Assembly (NCBI RefSeq): GCF_004000845.1
Contig: NZ_BIMA01000022.1
Location: forward strand, 1 to 64,000
DNA: 64,000 nucleotides
Direction of reading: 5' to 3'
Source of the DNA: Paenibacillus koleovorans NBRC 103111
GTDB lineage: Bacteria > Bacillota > Bacilli > Paenibacillales > NBRC-103111
Each line of letters opens with the position of its first letter. Within the stretch, counting starts at the first letter, position 1. The translations under genes and the position numbers were made by a program. The notes below the pieces were generated by a model. It saw only the letters and a list, made by a program, of their open reading frames with translations, was not told where the DNA came from and ran no database searches. Shown here one piece after another: positions 34,148 to 41,833 of this stretch.

Positions 34148-35478
34148 TGATGAAAACCGATCCGAATCAATCCAGACCCAATATACTTCTTATTACTTGC
34201 CATGACCTGGGGCGGCAGCTTGGATGCTATGGTCGAAGGGCTGTCCGCAGCCCCGCGCTCGATCGACTGGCAGCGGAAGGAGTGCTGTTCGCCAACGCGT
34301 TCTCCGTGGCGCCCCAATGCAGCCCCAGCCGTTCTGCGCTGCATACGGGAAAATACCCGCATGCCAACGGTATGATGGGTTTGGCCCACTGCGGTTTCGA
34401 TTGGCGATTGAATCAGGAAGAGAAACATATGGCGAAGCTGATGCGAGATCATGGTTATGCCTCTGTACTTGTTGGGGTGCAGCACATGACGGATAACCCG
34501 CTTGAGCTGGGCTATGAGCAGGCAACTATCGGAGGTGATGCTGTTGTTACTGCAGAAATTGCCGCTGCGGAATTGAGCAGGTTAACCGCAGACTCTCGCC
34601 CGTTTTATCTGGAAGTCGGATTTTTCGAGCCGCATCGGCCTTTTCATTTTGGGGGGGCCGAGCCAGATGACGAACAAGGAATCGGGGTGCCAGGTTATTT
34701 GCCCGATGATGGTCCCGTTCGCGAGGACTTCGCTGCCTTGCAAGGAGCCATTCGTGCGCTGGATGCGGGAGTAGGCGTCATTATGGATGCATTGCGCGTA
34801 TTGGAACTGGAACACAATACGTGGGTCATCTTCACTACCGATCATGGAATCGCGATGCCTTGGGCCAAATGTACGTTGTATGATCCTGGCATAGAGGTCG
34901 CTCTTCTCATGCGATGGCCGGCTCAGGGAATAGAAGGCGGATGGTGTTATGATGGATTGTTCAGTCAGGTGGACGTACTACCTACACTAGTGGAAGCGCT
35001 TGGCATACCCGATTGCCCGAAGCTGCAGGGAAGTAGTCATTGGCCGCAACTAACGCATAGTCAAGACAGCAACGAGGTGAGGGAATGTTTGGCAGTCCGC
35101 GCCGCCATTTTCGCGGAGAAGACATTTCATACGCATTACGAACCGATGCGCTCCATTCGAACGGCGACACAAAAACTCATTGTCAACCTGGAATCGGGCA
35201 GTGCCATTGACGTACCGCTTGATATCCAGCGTAGTCAGAGCTACACGACAGTGCTTCCAGGCACACTCATTCAACGTCCCATGCTGGAGTTATATGTGCT
35301 GGCTGAAGACCCGATGGAGCGGAATAATGTGGCGGATCTGCCGATCTATACATCTGTGAGAAAGTCGCTACTCCGTGAATTGCGGCACTGGATGGAGGAA
35401 ACGGGAGACCCATTGTTGAGTGGACCGATTGCTTCGCCCTTTGCGAAAGTTGTTCTATCGATTCTCAACGAACAATAG
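34147..35478 (+). CDS. Sulfatase, Cys type (second of pair)
   Basis: 443 residues, starting at an ATG that shares one base with the stop of the first sulfatase gene, so the two are coupled; a GTG one codon earlier is possible. The motif CSPSR is at residues 58-62. Metal-site segments are TCHDLGRQ near the N terminus and TTDHGIAMPWAK near residue 235. The N-terminal pair is HD rather than the usual DD, so the metal site may vary. No signal peptide. Two different sulfatases in tandem suggest a substrate with two distinct sulfate positions (inference). Confidence 0.88.
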   Translation: MMKTDPNQSRPNILLITCHDLGRQLGCYGRRAVRSPALDRLAAEGVLFANAFSVAPQCSPSRSALHTGKYPHANGMMGLAHCGFDWRLNQEEKHMAKLMRDHGYASVLVGVQHMTDNPLELGYEQATIGGDAVVTAEIAAAELSRLTADSRPFYLEVGFFEPHRPFHFGGAEPDDEQGIGVPGYLPDDGPVREDFAALQGAIRALDAGVGVIMDALRVLELEHNTWVIFTTDHGIAMPWAKCTLYDPGIEVALLMRWPAQGIEGGWCYDGLFSQVDVLPTLVEALGIPDCPKLQGSSHWPQLTHSQDSNEVRECLAVRAAIFAEKTFHTHYEPMRSIRTATQKLIVNLESGSAIDVPLDIQRSQSYTTVLPGTLIQRPMLELYVLAEDPMERNNVADLPIYTSVRKSLLRELRHWMEETGDPLLSGPIASPFAKVVLSILNEQ

Positions 35479-35527
35479 CACAAGGTGCAGTTCATGCTCT
35501 ATCGCGAGATATTGGAGGGGATGCTGG

Positions 35528-35689
35528 ATGAACCGACCGCACAGCAAGCTGCTCAAGTCCGCCGCTGGAGCCCCCGCCGACAAGTCGGCGAAAGTGACCG
35601 CCCCGTCCATTCGAGGTGGAGCGGACCGGGAGTATACGGTAGTCTTCGAGAAGAAGGCCACCTACCGGAAGCCGTCCTTCGCGCGATAA
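35528..35689 (+). CDS. Small hypothetical protein, 53 residues
   Basis: TTGGAGGGG stands 7 bases before the ATG, an unusually strong ribosome site, and a strong terminator follows 25 bases after the stop. The product is basic and soluble (SIRGGADREYTVVFEKKATY in the middle) with no cysteine and no membrane helix. It lies 49 bases after the second sulfatase gene in the same direction, so it ends that operon. I do not recognise the family. Support is the ribosome site and terminator alone. Confidence 0.55.
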   Translation: MNRPHSKLLKSAAGAPADKSAKVTAPSIRGGADREYTVVFEKKATYRKPSFAR

Positions 35690-35714
35690 GCGCATAGCGA
35701 ACGATAGAGAGCAA

Positions 35715-35747
35715 GAGCCTGCAGCCAAGCGCTGCAGGCTTTTTTTG
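35715..35747 (+). terminator. Terminator of the sulfatase operon
   Basis: AGCCTGCAGC and GCTGCAGGCT form a 10-bp stem with a 6-base loop, followed by seven T residues. Confidence 0.9.
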
Positions 35748-35749
35748 AC

Positions 35750-35929
35750 CATTCAGTAGGTATAGGTTTTTTAGGTGGAACTGGAGGATCCCCCTTGGTG
35801 AGGTGACCATTGCTGCTGTAAGGCGGATTTCGTGCTTAGTAGTGGTGGGAGAGCTGGATTTGCAGCTGTAAGGCCCTGAATGCTCTCGCCAGAGGCCCAT
35901 CAGAGTGATTTTCCCTGATGGTGAACGCC
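35750..35929. repeat. Spacer with a two-copy ~50-bp repeat
   Basis: GCTGTAAGGC occurs at 35815 and 35865 within degenerate copies about 50 bases apart (TTGCTGCTGTAAGGCGGATT and TTGCAGCTGTAAGGCCCTGA). CCATCAG and CTGATGG near 35898-35922 could form a weak hairpin after bceS. No gene is supported. Confidence 0.4.
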
Positions 35930-37033
35930 TCACACGTCTAAATAGCTCCGCAGCTTGGGGAAATGCACGACGAATGTCGTGCCCTGACCGGCCCTGGAGC
36001 GAAGGGACAACTCGTGCCCGAGCTTGAGTGCCAGCTGCTTGGCCAAATACAAGCCGAGTCCGGTCGACTTGCGGTGGATGCGGCCGTTCTCGCCGGTGAA
36101 GCCTTTCTCGAACACGCGGCCGACGTCCTCCTCGCGGATGCCGATGCCGGTGTCCTCGATCAGAAGCCGCTTCTCGCGCGCGTCCTCCTCGAACCGGACG
36201 GCGATGGAGCCGCCGTCCGGCGTATACTTCAGCGCATTGCCGAGCGCTTGATCGACGATGTAGAGCAGCCACTTGCTGTCGCTTTGCACGCCATAGGAAG
36301 GCGGGTGCCTGTCAGACGGCGCGTGTTGCGGCTCTCCATCGTCGAACAGCGACAGCTGAATCCGCTTCGTGATGAACAGCTTGGCGAATTTCTTCAAGCT
36401 GGTCCGCACGATGCCATCTACCGGCGTCTCCGAGATGAAGTAATCCTTCGAGAACGAATCGATACGCGAATAATAGAGCGCCTGCTCGACGCAGCTGTCG
36501 ATCTTGTCCAGCTCGTCCTCGAGCTTGTCGGTCAAATAGTCGGCGGACTTGTCGGCGCCATTCTCGAGAATGAGCCGACCGGCGGCGATCGGTAGCTTCA
36601 CTTCGTGGATCCAGGACAGCACGTAGTCCTGGTGGTCGCGCATTTCGCGAAGCAGCTGCAGCCGCTCTCGCGCATGCTCCTGCTGCAGCTTGCCGAGCAG
36701 CTGCGAATAGAGCGCCTGCTCCGCCGTACGCGGAGCGGGCAGCGACTGCACCGTCTCGCGGCGATCCGGCTGCAGCAGATCTACCAGCGCCCGGTGCCGC
36801 GTCCGGTTCGCCAAGTAACCGCCGGCCAGATAGACGGCCGCGAACACTACACAGCTGAGGAACGCGTAGACGGCGTTCCCCGCACCGAACCCCGCGTGGC
36901 CGCCGTCCCCGCGGGTGTCGCCGACGTCGGCCAAGTCGGCGGACAGCAGCAGGAACGCGGTCAGAAACGCGGTGAGCAGCCCGTGCATGAGCAGAAAATA
37001 CCGCTTATCTTTCAGATATTGAACGAGACTCAT
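35930..37033 (-). CDS. bceS: BceS-like intramembrane-sensing histidine kinase
   Basis: 367 residues. Two membrane helices near residues 13-32 and 54-72 enclose only about 20 extracellular residues, the mark of intramembrane-sensing kinases. The phosphorylated His143 is in WIHEVKLP; the ATPase domain has N box NALKYTPDGG, DTGIGI and the G box STGLGLYL. In the known systems this kinase does not sense its peptide antibiotic by itself but needs the BceAB transporter complex. Its start overlaps bceR by 4 bases. The matching permease gene is absent nearby; see the bceA entry. Confidence 0.9.
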   Translation of the reverse strand: MSLVQYLKDKRYFLLMHGLLTAFLTAFLLLSADLADVGDTRGDGGHAGFGAGNAVYAFLSCVVFAAVYLAGGYLANRTRHRALVDLLQPDRRETVQSLPAPRTAEQALYSQLLGKLQQEHARERLQLLREMRDHQDYVLSWIHEVKLPIAAGRLILENGADKSADYLTDKLEDELDKIDSCVEQALYYSRIDSFSKDYFISETPVDGIVRTSLKKFAKLFITKRIQLSLFDDGEPQHAPSDRHPPSYGVQSDSKWLLYIVDQALGNALKYTPDGGSIAVRFEEDAREKRLLIEDTGIGIREEDVGRVFEKGFTGENGRIHRKSTGLGLYLAKQLALKLGHELSLRSRAGQGTTFVVHFPKLRSYLDV

Positions 37034-37701
37034 GGGATGACATACCCTTCTCCCTTGCGGGTGACGATGAACGACTCCTTGCCGAGCTCGGCGAGCTTCT
37101 TCCGCAACCGCGTAATGTTGACGGTGAGCGTGTTGTCATCGACGAAGCTTTCATCCTTCCAGAGGCTCCGCATGATTTTGTCCCGCGTCAGAATCGATCC
37201 CTGGTGCTGCATCAGCAGACGCAAAATGTGAAACTCATTCTTCGTCAGCTCGGCCTGCTGCCCGCCGCATAGCATATGGCCGTCCCGCAGGTTCAACACG
37301 ACCCCGTCATGCTCCAGCACATCCTGGCCAAGTTCCGCATAAGAATAAGTTCGCCGCAGCAGCGCGTTCATTTTCGCAAGCAGCACTTCGGTGTAGAACG
37401 GCTTCTGGATAAAATCGTCTCCGCCCATATTCATCGCCATGACGATATCCATCGGTGTCGTGCGCGAAGAAAGAAACATAATCGGCACCTTGGACAGCTC
37501 GCGAATTTGCCGGCACCAGTAGAACCCGTCATAGGAGGGCAGATTGATGTCGAGCAGAATGAGCTGAGGCTGTTCCTTCACGAATTGAGCCAGCACTTGG
37601 TCGAAATCTTCTGTCAGCACTGTCTGAAAGCCCCATTTGCCAAGCGTCTCGGCAACCGAATCGGCGATCGTCCGCTCGTCTTCCACAATCATGATCTTCA
37701 A
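37030..37701 (-). CDS. bceR: BceR-like OmpR-family response regulator
   Basis: 223 residues using a TTG start after AGGGGGACG, which gives the usual N terminus KIMIVEDE; an ATG three codons later is the alternative. Receiver domain: VEDE, phosphoacceptor Asp in LILLDINLPSYDG, Lys in IQKPF. The C-terminal OmpR winged helix (LTKNEFHILRLLMQHQG, DDNTLTVNITRLRKKL) ends at the stop. It should activate the divergent bceA gene through the TTACA-N4-TGTAA element. Coupled to bceS by a 4-base overlap. Confidence 0.9.
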   Translation of the reverse strand: MKIMIVEDERTIADSVAETLGKWGFQTVLTEDFDQVLAQFVKEQPQLILLDINLPSYDGFYWCRQIRELSKVPIMFLSSRTTPMDIVMAMNMGGDDFIQKPFYTEVLLAKMNALLRRTYSYAELGQDVLEHDGVVLNLRDGHMLCGGQQAELTKNEFHILRLLMQHQGSILTRDKIMRSLWKDESFVDDNTLTVNITRLRKKLAELGKESFIVTRKGEGYVIP

Positions 37702-37730
37702 CCCCTCGTCCCCCTTTGCATATGACCATG

Positions 37731-37744
37731 TTACAACTTTGTAA
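37731..37744. promoter_or_regulatory. BceR-type binding site
   Basis: TTACAACTTTGTAA is an exact TTACA-N4-TGTAA inverted repeat, the pattern described for BceR-like regulators. It lies between bceR and bceA. TTGTAAGC recurs downstream at 37759-37766 as a further half-site. A possible bceA -10, TAGAAT, is at 37803-37808. Confidence 0.6.
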
Positions 37745-37846
37745 GCTTGCCGATCGCGTTGTAAGCCGAATCTATGGCGGTATGCCCTGTTGCCTAGTAG
37801 GATAGAATACAAGACGGGAAAAAGCAATAAGCGGGAGGAAATGACG

Positions 37847-38620
37847 ATGAGCCAACCGGCAGTAGTAGAGGCGAGGGGCATTCAGAAAATATACGGAGCC
37901 AAGGGCAATGCCTACACGGCGCTGCATGAATTCGATCTGACCGTAGCGAAAGGGGAGTTCGTCGGTATCATGGGGCCGTCCGGTTCGGGCAAGACGACGC
38001 TCTTGAATTTGGTGGCGACAATCGACCGTCCGACAGCGGGCGACATCCATATCGAGGGGACGAATCTGCTTCGGCTTGGAGAAGAAGAGCTGTCGGCATT
38101 CCGACGGGAGCAGTTGGGCTTCCTGTTCCAGGATTACAACTTGCTCGATACGCTTACGGTGCGTGAAAATATGGTGCTGCCGCTGGCGCTGGCGAAGCTG
38201 AACCCGGCCGAGATGGAGAATCGCGTCGATGCGATCGCGGACCGGTTCGGCATCAAGCCGCTGCTGGACAAATACCCTGTGCAGCTGTCGGGCGGGCAGA
38301 AGCAGCGGACGGCCGCCGGCCGTGCGCTGATCAATCGGCCGAGCTTGCTGCTGGCCGACGAACCGACCGGCGCGCTTGATTCCAAAGCGTCCACCGACTT
38401 GCTCGAGAGCCTGCGGGAGCTGAATGAGAAGGAGCAGGCGACGATTCTGATGGTGACGCACGATGCGTTCGCCGCCAGCTATTGCACGCGCGTGCTGTTC
38501 ATCAAGGACGGTCGGCTGTTCACGGAGCTGGTGCGGGGAGCGATGCCGCGCAACGCTTTTTTCCGTAAGGTGCTGGATGTATTGTCCGTGTTGGGTGGCG
38601 GAGCGACCGAGGTACTGTAA
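37847..38620 (+). CDS. bceA: BceA-like ABC transporter ATPase without adjacent BceB permease
   Basis: 257 residues from the ATG 8 bases after GGGAGG. Walker A GPSGSGKTT near residue 44, LSGGQKQR signature, Walker B LLADEPTGALDSK and H-loop VTHD are intact, and the C terminus (FFRKVLDVLSVLGG) is typical of BceA, so the gene is complete. In the family the next gene encodes BceB, a ten-helix permease of about 650 residues that detects and removes bacitracin-like peptides. Here the gene is followed by 95 bases of spacer and then ridA. The set bceRS-bceA is thus present without its permease. Confidence 0.9.
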   Translation: MSQPAVVEARGIQKIYGAKGNAYTALHEFDLTVAKGEFVGIMGPSGSGKTTLLNLVATIDRPTAGDIHIEGTNLLRLGEEELSAFRREQLGFLFQDYNLLDTLTVRENMVLPLALAKLNPAEMENRVDAIADRFGIKPLLDKYPVQLSGGQKQRTAAGRALINRPSLLLADEPTGALDSKASTDLLESLRELNEKEQATILMVTHDAFAASYCTRVLFIKDGRLFTELVRGAMPRNAFFRKVLDVLSVLGGGATEVL

Positions 38621-38654
38621 GGTTTCGTTCCGCAGGCGACACGAAAAATAAGGA

Positions 38655-38683
38655 TTGTACGTCACTCCGATCAGTGGTAAGAT
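38655..38683 (+). promoter_or_regulatory. Promoter of ridA
   Basis: TTGTAC at 38655-38660 and TAAGAT at 38678-38683 with a 17-base spacer. Confidence 0.55.
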
Positions 38684-38715
38684 GTTCCACAATTACCTAC
38701 TAGGAGGAATACCGC

Positions 38716-39174
38716 ATGTCCGAACAAACACCCGAAGCACGCTTGGAGCAGCTCGGAATCACGCTGCCCGCCGCTAGCCCGCCCGCTGCCAGGTACGCCA
38801 ATTATGTCATAGCGGGAGGACTGCTGTTCCTGTCCGGCAAAGGGCCGTCCAGTCGCCCGAAGGGCAAGCTGGGCAAGGAATTTACGACGGAGGAAGGGTA
38901 TCGTTTCGCTCGGCAGACGGGCTTGGAAGTGCTCGCGGTGCTGCAGGATGCATTGGGATCGCTCAGCCGGATCAAGCGGGTGGTGAAGGTGCAAGGCTTC
39001 GTAAACGCCGATCCCGCCTTCGAGGAGCCGCACAAGGTGCTGGACGGGTTCTCCGAACTGATGCACGAGGTGTTCGGGGAGAAGGGGAATCATGCCCGCT
39101 CCGTGCTGGGAGCCAGTACGCTGAGAGACGGCTTGCCGATCGTCGTGGACAGCATATACGAGCTGGAGGACTAG
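38716..39174 (+). CDS. RidA/YjgF family protein
   Basis: 152 residues. The pattern YANYVIAGGLLFLSGKGP and the C-terminal HARSVLGASTLRDGLPIVVDS fit the subgroup of Rid proteins often annotated as RidA family. The Arg of RSVLG is at the position of the catalytic Arg that binds carboxylates in imine deaminases. RidA deaminates reactive enamines such as 2-aminoacrylate in the cytoplasm; this longer subgroup is less well known and may differ. TAGGAGG precedes the ATG. Confidence 0.88.
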   Translation: MSEQTPEARLEQLGITLPAASPPAARYANYVIAGGLLFLSGKGPSSRPKGKLGKEFTTEEGYRFARQTGLEVLAVLQDALGSLSRIKRVVKVQGFVNADPAFEEPHKVLDGFSELMHEVFGEKGNHARSVLGASTLRDGLPIVVDSIYELED

Positions 39175-39177
39175 CTT

Positions 39178-40035
39178 GTGGCGGATCAGCGTTTGCCGGC
39201 AAAGGTAATAGCCGTTATAGACGATTTGTACGCTTCGCTCCAGCAGCAGCTTCCCCCAGGCACTCTTCGCTCTATCTATATCTACGGGTCAACCGCGTTG
39301 GGGGCGTATGTAGAAGGGACGAGCGATATCGATTTCGTTGCATTTCTGACTCGCTCATTGAGATCGGAGGAAATAGCGAAGGTGGAGCAGGTGCACCGGA
39401 ATGTGGATTCCCGATGGTTGAAGCTGGACTTGATGGGCGCGTATATTCGCCTCGAAGATTTCGGCAAGCCTGCCCAAGCTGGCGAAACGGTGACCTACTT
39501 TGCTCGAGCGCTTCATACCAACCTTCGCGGAGCCGACTTGAATCCGATTACGTGGCGTGTCATGCGAGAAGCGGGCATCTGCGCGGCCGGCGAACCGCTC
39601 GAGCTCCCGGACTGCGTGTCCGATGAAGAATTGCTCCAGTATGTGATCGGCAATATGAACACGTATTGGCAAGGGTGGATTCAGAAGCTGGCGGAGTGGC
39701 CGGCGGAAGCGGTGGAAACGAATGCGCTCGAGGAGGCGGTCGAGTGGTGCGTGCTAGGCATGCTGAGGCAGCTCTATACGATCCGGGAGCGGAACATCAC
39801 AAGCAAGCCAGGAGCTGGCGAATACGGTCTTGAGCGGCTCCCGGCCCAATGGCATGGACTCATACAAGCCGCTATTCAAATCAAGCTTGGCGAAAGCGGA
39901 GCTCTTCCGAATAGCTCGGATTCCACGGACGTGAGGCGAAAGTTGCTGGGCCTTCTGCGCCATATCCATAAGGCTGCGAATGCGGATTATCAAGCTTTTC
40001 TGCTTTATCGACAACGAATGTCCGACGGCTCCTGA
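39178..40035 (+). CDS. AadA-like nucleotidyltransferase with DUF4111 domain
   Basis: 285 residues, starting at a GTG 8 bases after GGAGGA. The polymerase-beta type motif GSTALGAYVEGTSDIDF near residue 38 gives the Gly-Ser and the Asp-x-Asp metal ligands; the C-terminal helical half (IGNMNTYWQGWIQ, VEWCVLGMLRQLYT) matches the DUF4111 region of ANT(3'')/ANT(9) streptomycin and spectinomycin adenylyltransferases. It could modify an aminoglycoside, but chromosomal relatives of unknown substrate are common, so resistance is not claimed. The gene follows ridA by 3 bases and ends at a terminator. Confidence 0.85.
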   Translation: MADQRLPAKVIAVIDDLYASLQQQLPPGTLRSIYIYGSTALGAYVEGTSDIDFVAFLTRSLRSEEIAKVEQVHRNVDSRWLKLDLMGAYIRLEDFGKPAQAGETVTYFARALHTNLRGADLNPITWRVMREAGICAAGEPLELPDCVSDEELLQYVIGNMNTYWQGWIQKLAEWPAEAVETNALEEAVEWCVLGMLRQLYTIRERNITSKPGAGEYGLERLPAQWHGLIQAAIQIKLGESGALPNSSDSTDVRRKLLGLLRHIHKAANADYQAFLLYRQRMSDGS

Positions 40036-40060
40036 ATGGAGTAGTCGGACTTTTATTTTT
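40020..40060 (+). terminator. Terminator overlapping the AadA-like gene end
   Basis: GTCCGAC and GTCGGAC arms, with an inner CTCC/GGAG pair, followed by a T-rich run. The 5' arm lies within the last codons of the gene. Confidence 0.75.
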
Positions 40061-40084
40061 TGCTACCCTCTGTAACCGGTTCTT

Positions 40085-40093
40085 TGGTAAAAT
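40085..40093 (+). promoter_or_regulatory. Extended -10 of the GrpB gene
   Basis: TGGTAAAAT is a TG-extended -10 element 50 bases before the start codon; no clear -35. Confidence 0.4.
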
Positions 40094-40142
40094 AGAGCGT
40101 GGGCAACGTGATCTAGCAGGGGGAAGAAGGGAAGACGGGGGT

Positions 40143-40658
40143 ATGGAAATCAGTATTTCGGAATACCAAGTCGAATGGCCGCAATCGTATTTGGCGGAGG
40201 TTCGGCTATTGTCGAATGTCCTGCAGTTGGACCGAATCATCGATATCCAGCATTTCGGTAGTACTTCGGTCCCAGGTTTGGCGGCCAAACCGATCATCGA
40301 CATCATGATTGGCTTCCGCTCGATGGAGGATGCGATTGCGAGCATCCCGGCCGTGGAATCGCTCGGCTACGAATATGTGGAGTCGCTCAGCGTTCCGGGC
40401 GGCCGGCTGTTCTTGCAGCGAAATCCGCGCACGCGGCATGTGCATCTGGTCGAGTACGGCACCGAGCATTGGCTGAAACCGCTCCTGCTCCGCGATTACA
40501 TGAGGCTGCACAAGGAGGCGCGCGAGCAATACGTAGAGCTGAAGAAACGCAACGCAGATCAGTTCAAGCATGATCGTGCCGGCTACACGAAGGCGAAAAC
40601 GGCTTTCGTGAGCGGCATCGTAGACAAAGCGAGGCAGTTGTATACGGGAACTCCCTAG
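40143..40658 (+). CDS. GrpB family (UPF0157) nucleotidyltransferase-like protein
   Basis: 171 residues. The motif HFGSTSVPGLAAKPIIDIMI near residue 37 is the GrpB signature, a variant nucleotidyltransferase fold with GS and DxD-type residues; RNPRTRHVHLV follows near residue 95. Biochemical role not established, often grouped with dephospho-CoA kinase or CoA-related functions. Its end overlaps the end of the converging YkgJ-type gene by 4 bases. Confidence 0.9.
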   Translation: MEISISEYQVEWPQSYLAEVRLLSNVLQLDRIIDIQHFGSTSVPGLAAKPIIDIMIGFRSMEDAIASIPAVESLGYEYVESLSVPGGRLFLQRNPRTRHVHLVEYGTEHWLKPLLLRDYMRLHKEAREQYVELKKRNADQFKHDRAGYTKAKTAFVSGIVDKARQLYTGTP

Positions 40659-40999
40659 AAGTCTTTCCAAGTAAAATCAACGCTCAAAATGCCGGCCGGA
40701 TCACTGGAAGCTTGCCAAGGCGAACCGGTTGCCGATTCCGGTCGGCGAAAGCACACCAAATTGCTGGAATGGCCGAACGCCCGGCAGACGTCGGGACGAG
40801 CCGAGTGAATGCCGCATTTGTCCGAATCTTGGTCATAGAACATACAAGTGCCAAAAAAACGCTCTTGCTGCTCGAGCGCGATTCGACGACGGCGGGGCAT
40901 CGCTCCAAGCAGCTTGCGGATTGCCCGCAACTCCTTATTCGTCACAGGCACGGGACCGCAGCACAGGCCTCTGCAGCCTTGGCAAGGTAAGGCATCCAT
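40655..40999 (-). CDS. YkgJ-family cysteine cluster protein
   Basis: 114 residues. The start is the ATG 8 bases after GGAGG; an in-frame ATG 18 bases earlier precedes the site. Cysteines in CQGCRGLCC, then GTCMFYD, KCGIHSARPDVC and VCF match the CxxCxxxCC...C...C pattern of this zinc or iron-sulfur cluster family (PF03692). Function unknown. It converges with the GrpB-family gene. Confidence 0.9.
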   Translation of the reverse strand: MDALPCQGCRGLCCGPVPVTNKELRAIRKLLGAMPRRRRIALEQQERFFGTCMFYDQDSDKCGIHSARPDVCRAFGHSSNLVCFRRPESATGSPWQASSDPAGILSVDFTWKDF

Positions 41000-41039
41000 A
41001 AGTAGGACCTCCGTCATGATAGGGATGAATAATGATTTA

Positions 41040-41068
41040 TTGACAAAGTATCTGTTTTGTGGTATAAT
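41040..41068 (+). promoter_or_regulatory. Consensus sigma-A promoter
   Basis: TTGACA at 41040-41045 and TATAAT at 41063-41068 with a 17-base spacer, the only perfect consensus promoter noted in the window. Confidence 0.85.
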
Positions 41069-41074
41069 ATAGAT

Positions 41075-41170
41075 TAATTTTTCATAAATTATATTTTACC
41101 ATTTGTTGTGAGAAGATGCAATCCAAGGGCGCATGTTATCGGGTTCGGCCCGAAACAGTCGCCTTTTTAT
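41075..41170 (+). ncRNA. Candidate leader RNA or small RNA ending in a terminator-like hairpin
   Basis: The predicted transcript from the consensus promoter is about 95 bases long and AT-rich at first. It ends in AAGGGCG and CGCCTTTTT arms with an inner CGGG/CCCG stem at about 41125-41168. The hairpin with its T run lies upstream of the ribosome site of the next gene, so it may be an attenuator for that gene or the end of an independent small RNA. It matches no riboswitch family I know. Confidence 0.45.
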
Positions 41171-41195
41171 ATTGTACCGGAGGAGGGAAGCTGTG

Positions 41196-41780
41196 ATGGA
41201 TCCGTTACCGCAACAGCCGCAATATTCGCATGAGGAGCAGTTAAGAGCGGTTGACCGTTTTTTGCGCGAGGATGAGCAGTTGATCGACGACTTGAGGATG
41301 GTTCGCGAGCTGGGACTGCCGGATGCCTGCGTCGCAGCTGGCTACATAAGAAATACGGTCTGGGACCGGCTGTTCGGCCACTCGCGCCGAGAGCTTCATC
41401 AGGATATCGATGTGGTGTATTTTGATCCCGGTGATGAGACGGAAGCTCGTGATTTCGCCTTGGAGAAGCGGTTGATCGCTAGAACCGGGAACCCGAAGTG
41501 GTCCGTCAAAAATCAAGCCCGCATGCATATTCGCAACAGAGAAGCTCCTTATCGGGATACGGCAGACGCGATGAGCCGATGGCCGGAGACGGTCACCGCA
41601 ATAGGTGCTTACATCGATGACAAGGACGAGCTTCATATCGTCTGTCCGCATGGGCTGACCGATTTGTTCGCAGGCGTGGTGCGCAGAAGTCCTTTTTTCA
41701 CGGATCATGCTTATTATTTGAAACGAGTTCGGAGCAAACGATGGGGAGAGTTGTGGCCTTCTTTAACAATACTGGAGTAG
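41196..41780 (+). CDS. Nucleotidyltransferase family protein (DUF925/COG3575-like)
   Basis: 194 residues from the ATG after GGAGGAGGG. CVAAGYIRNTVWDRLFGH and HQDIDVVYFD near residues 48-76 give the family signature, with an Asp-x-Asp metal pair, followed by the conserved WSVKNQARMH near 108. The substrate is unknown. It is the third nucleotidyltransferase-fold protein in 2.6 kb, each from another family. A terminator-like hairpin precedes it, so expression may depend on antitermination or read-through. Confidence 0.87.
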   Translation: MDPLPQQPQYSHEEQLRAVDRFLREDEQLIDDLRMVRELGLPDACVAAGYIRNTVWDRLFGHSRRELHQDIDVVYFDPGDETEARDFALEKRLIARTGNPKWSVKNQARMHIRNREAPYRDTADAMSRWPETVTAIGAYIDDKDELHIVCPHGLTDLFAGVVRRSPFFTDHAYYLKRVRSKRWGELWPSLTILE

Positions 41781-41833
41781 AGAGGAACGGCTGGCGATGA
41801 GAAAGGAAGCATTGTACTTGGGAGGTATTTGCC

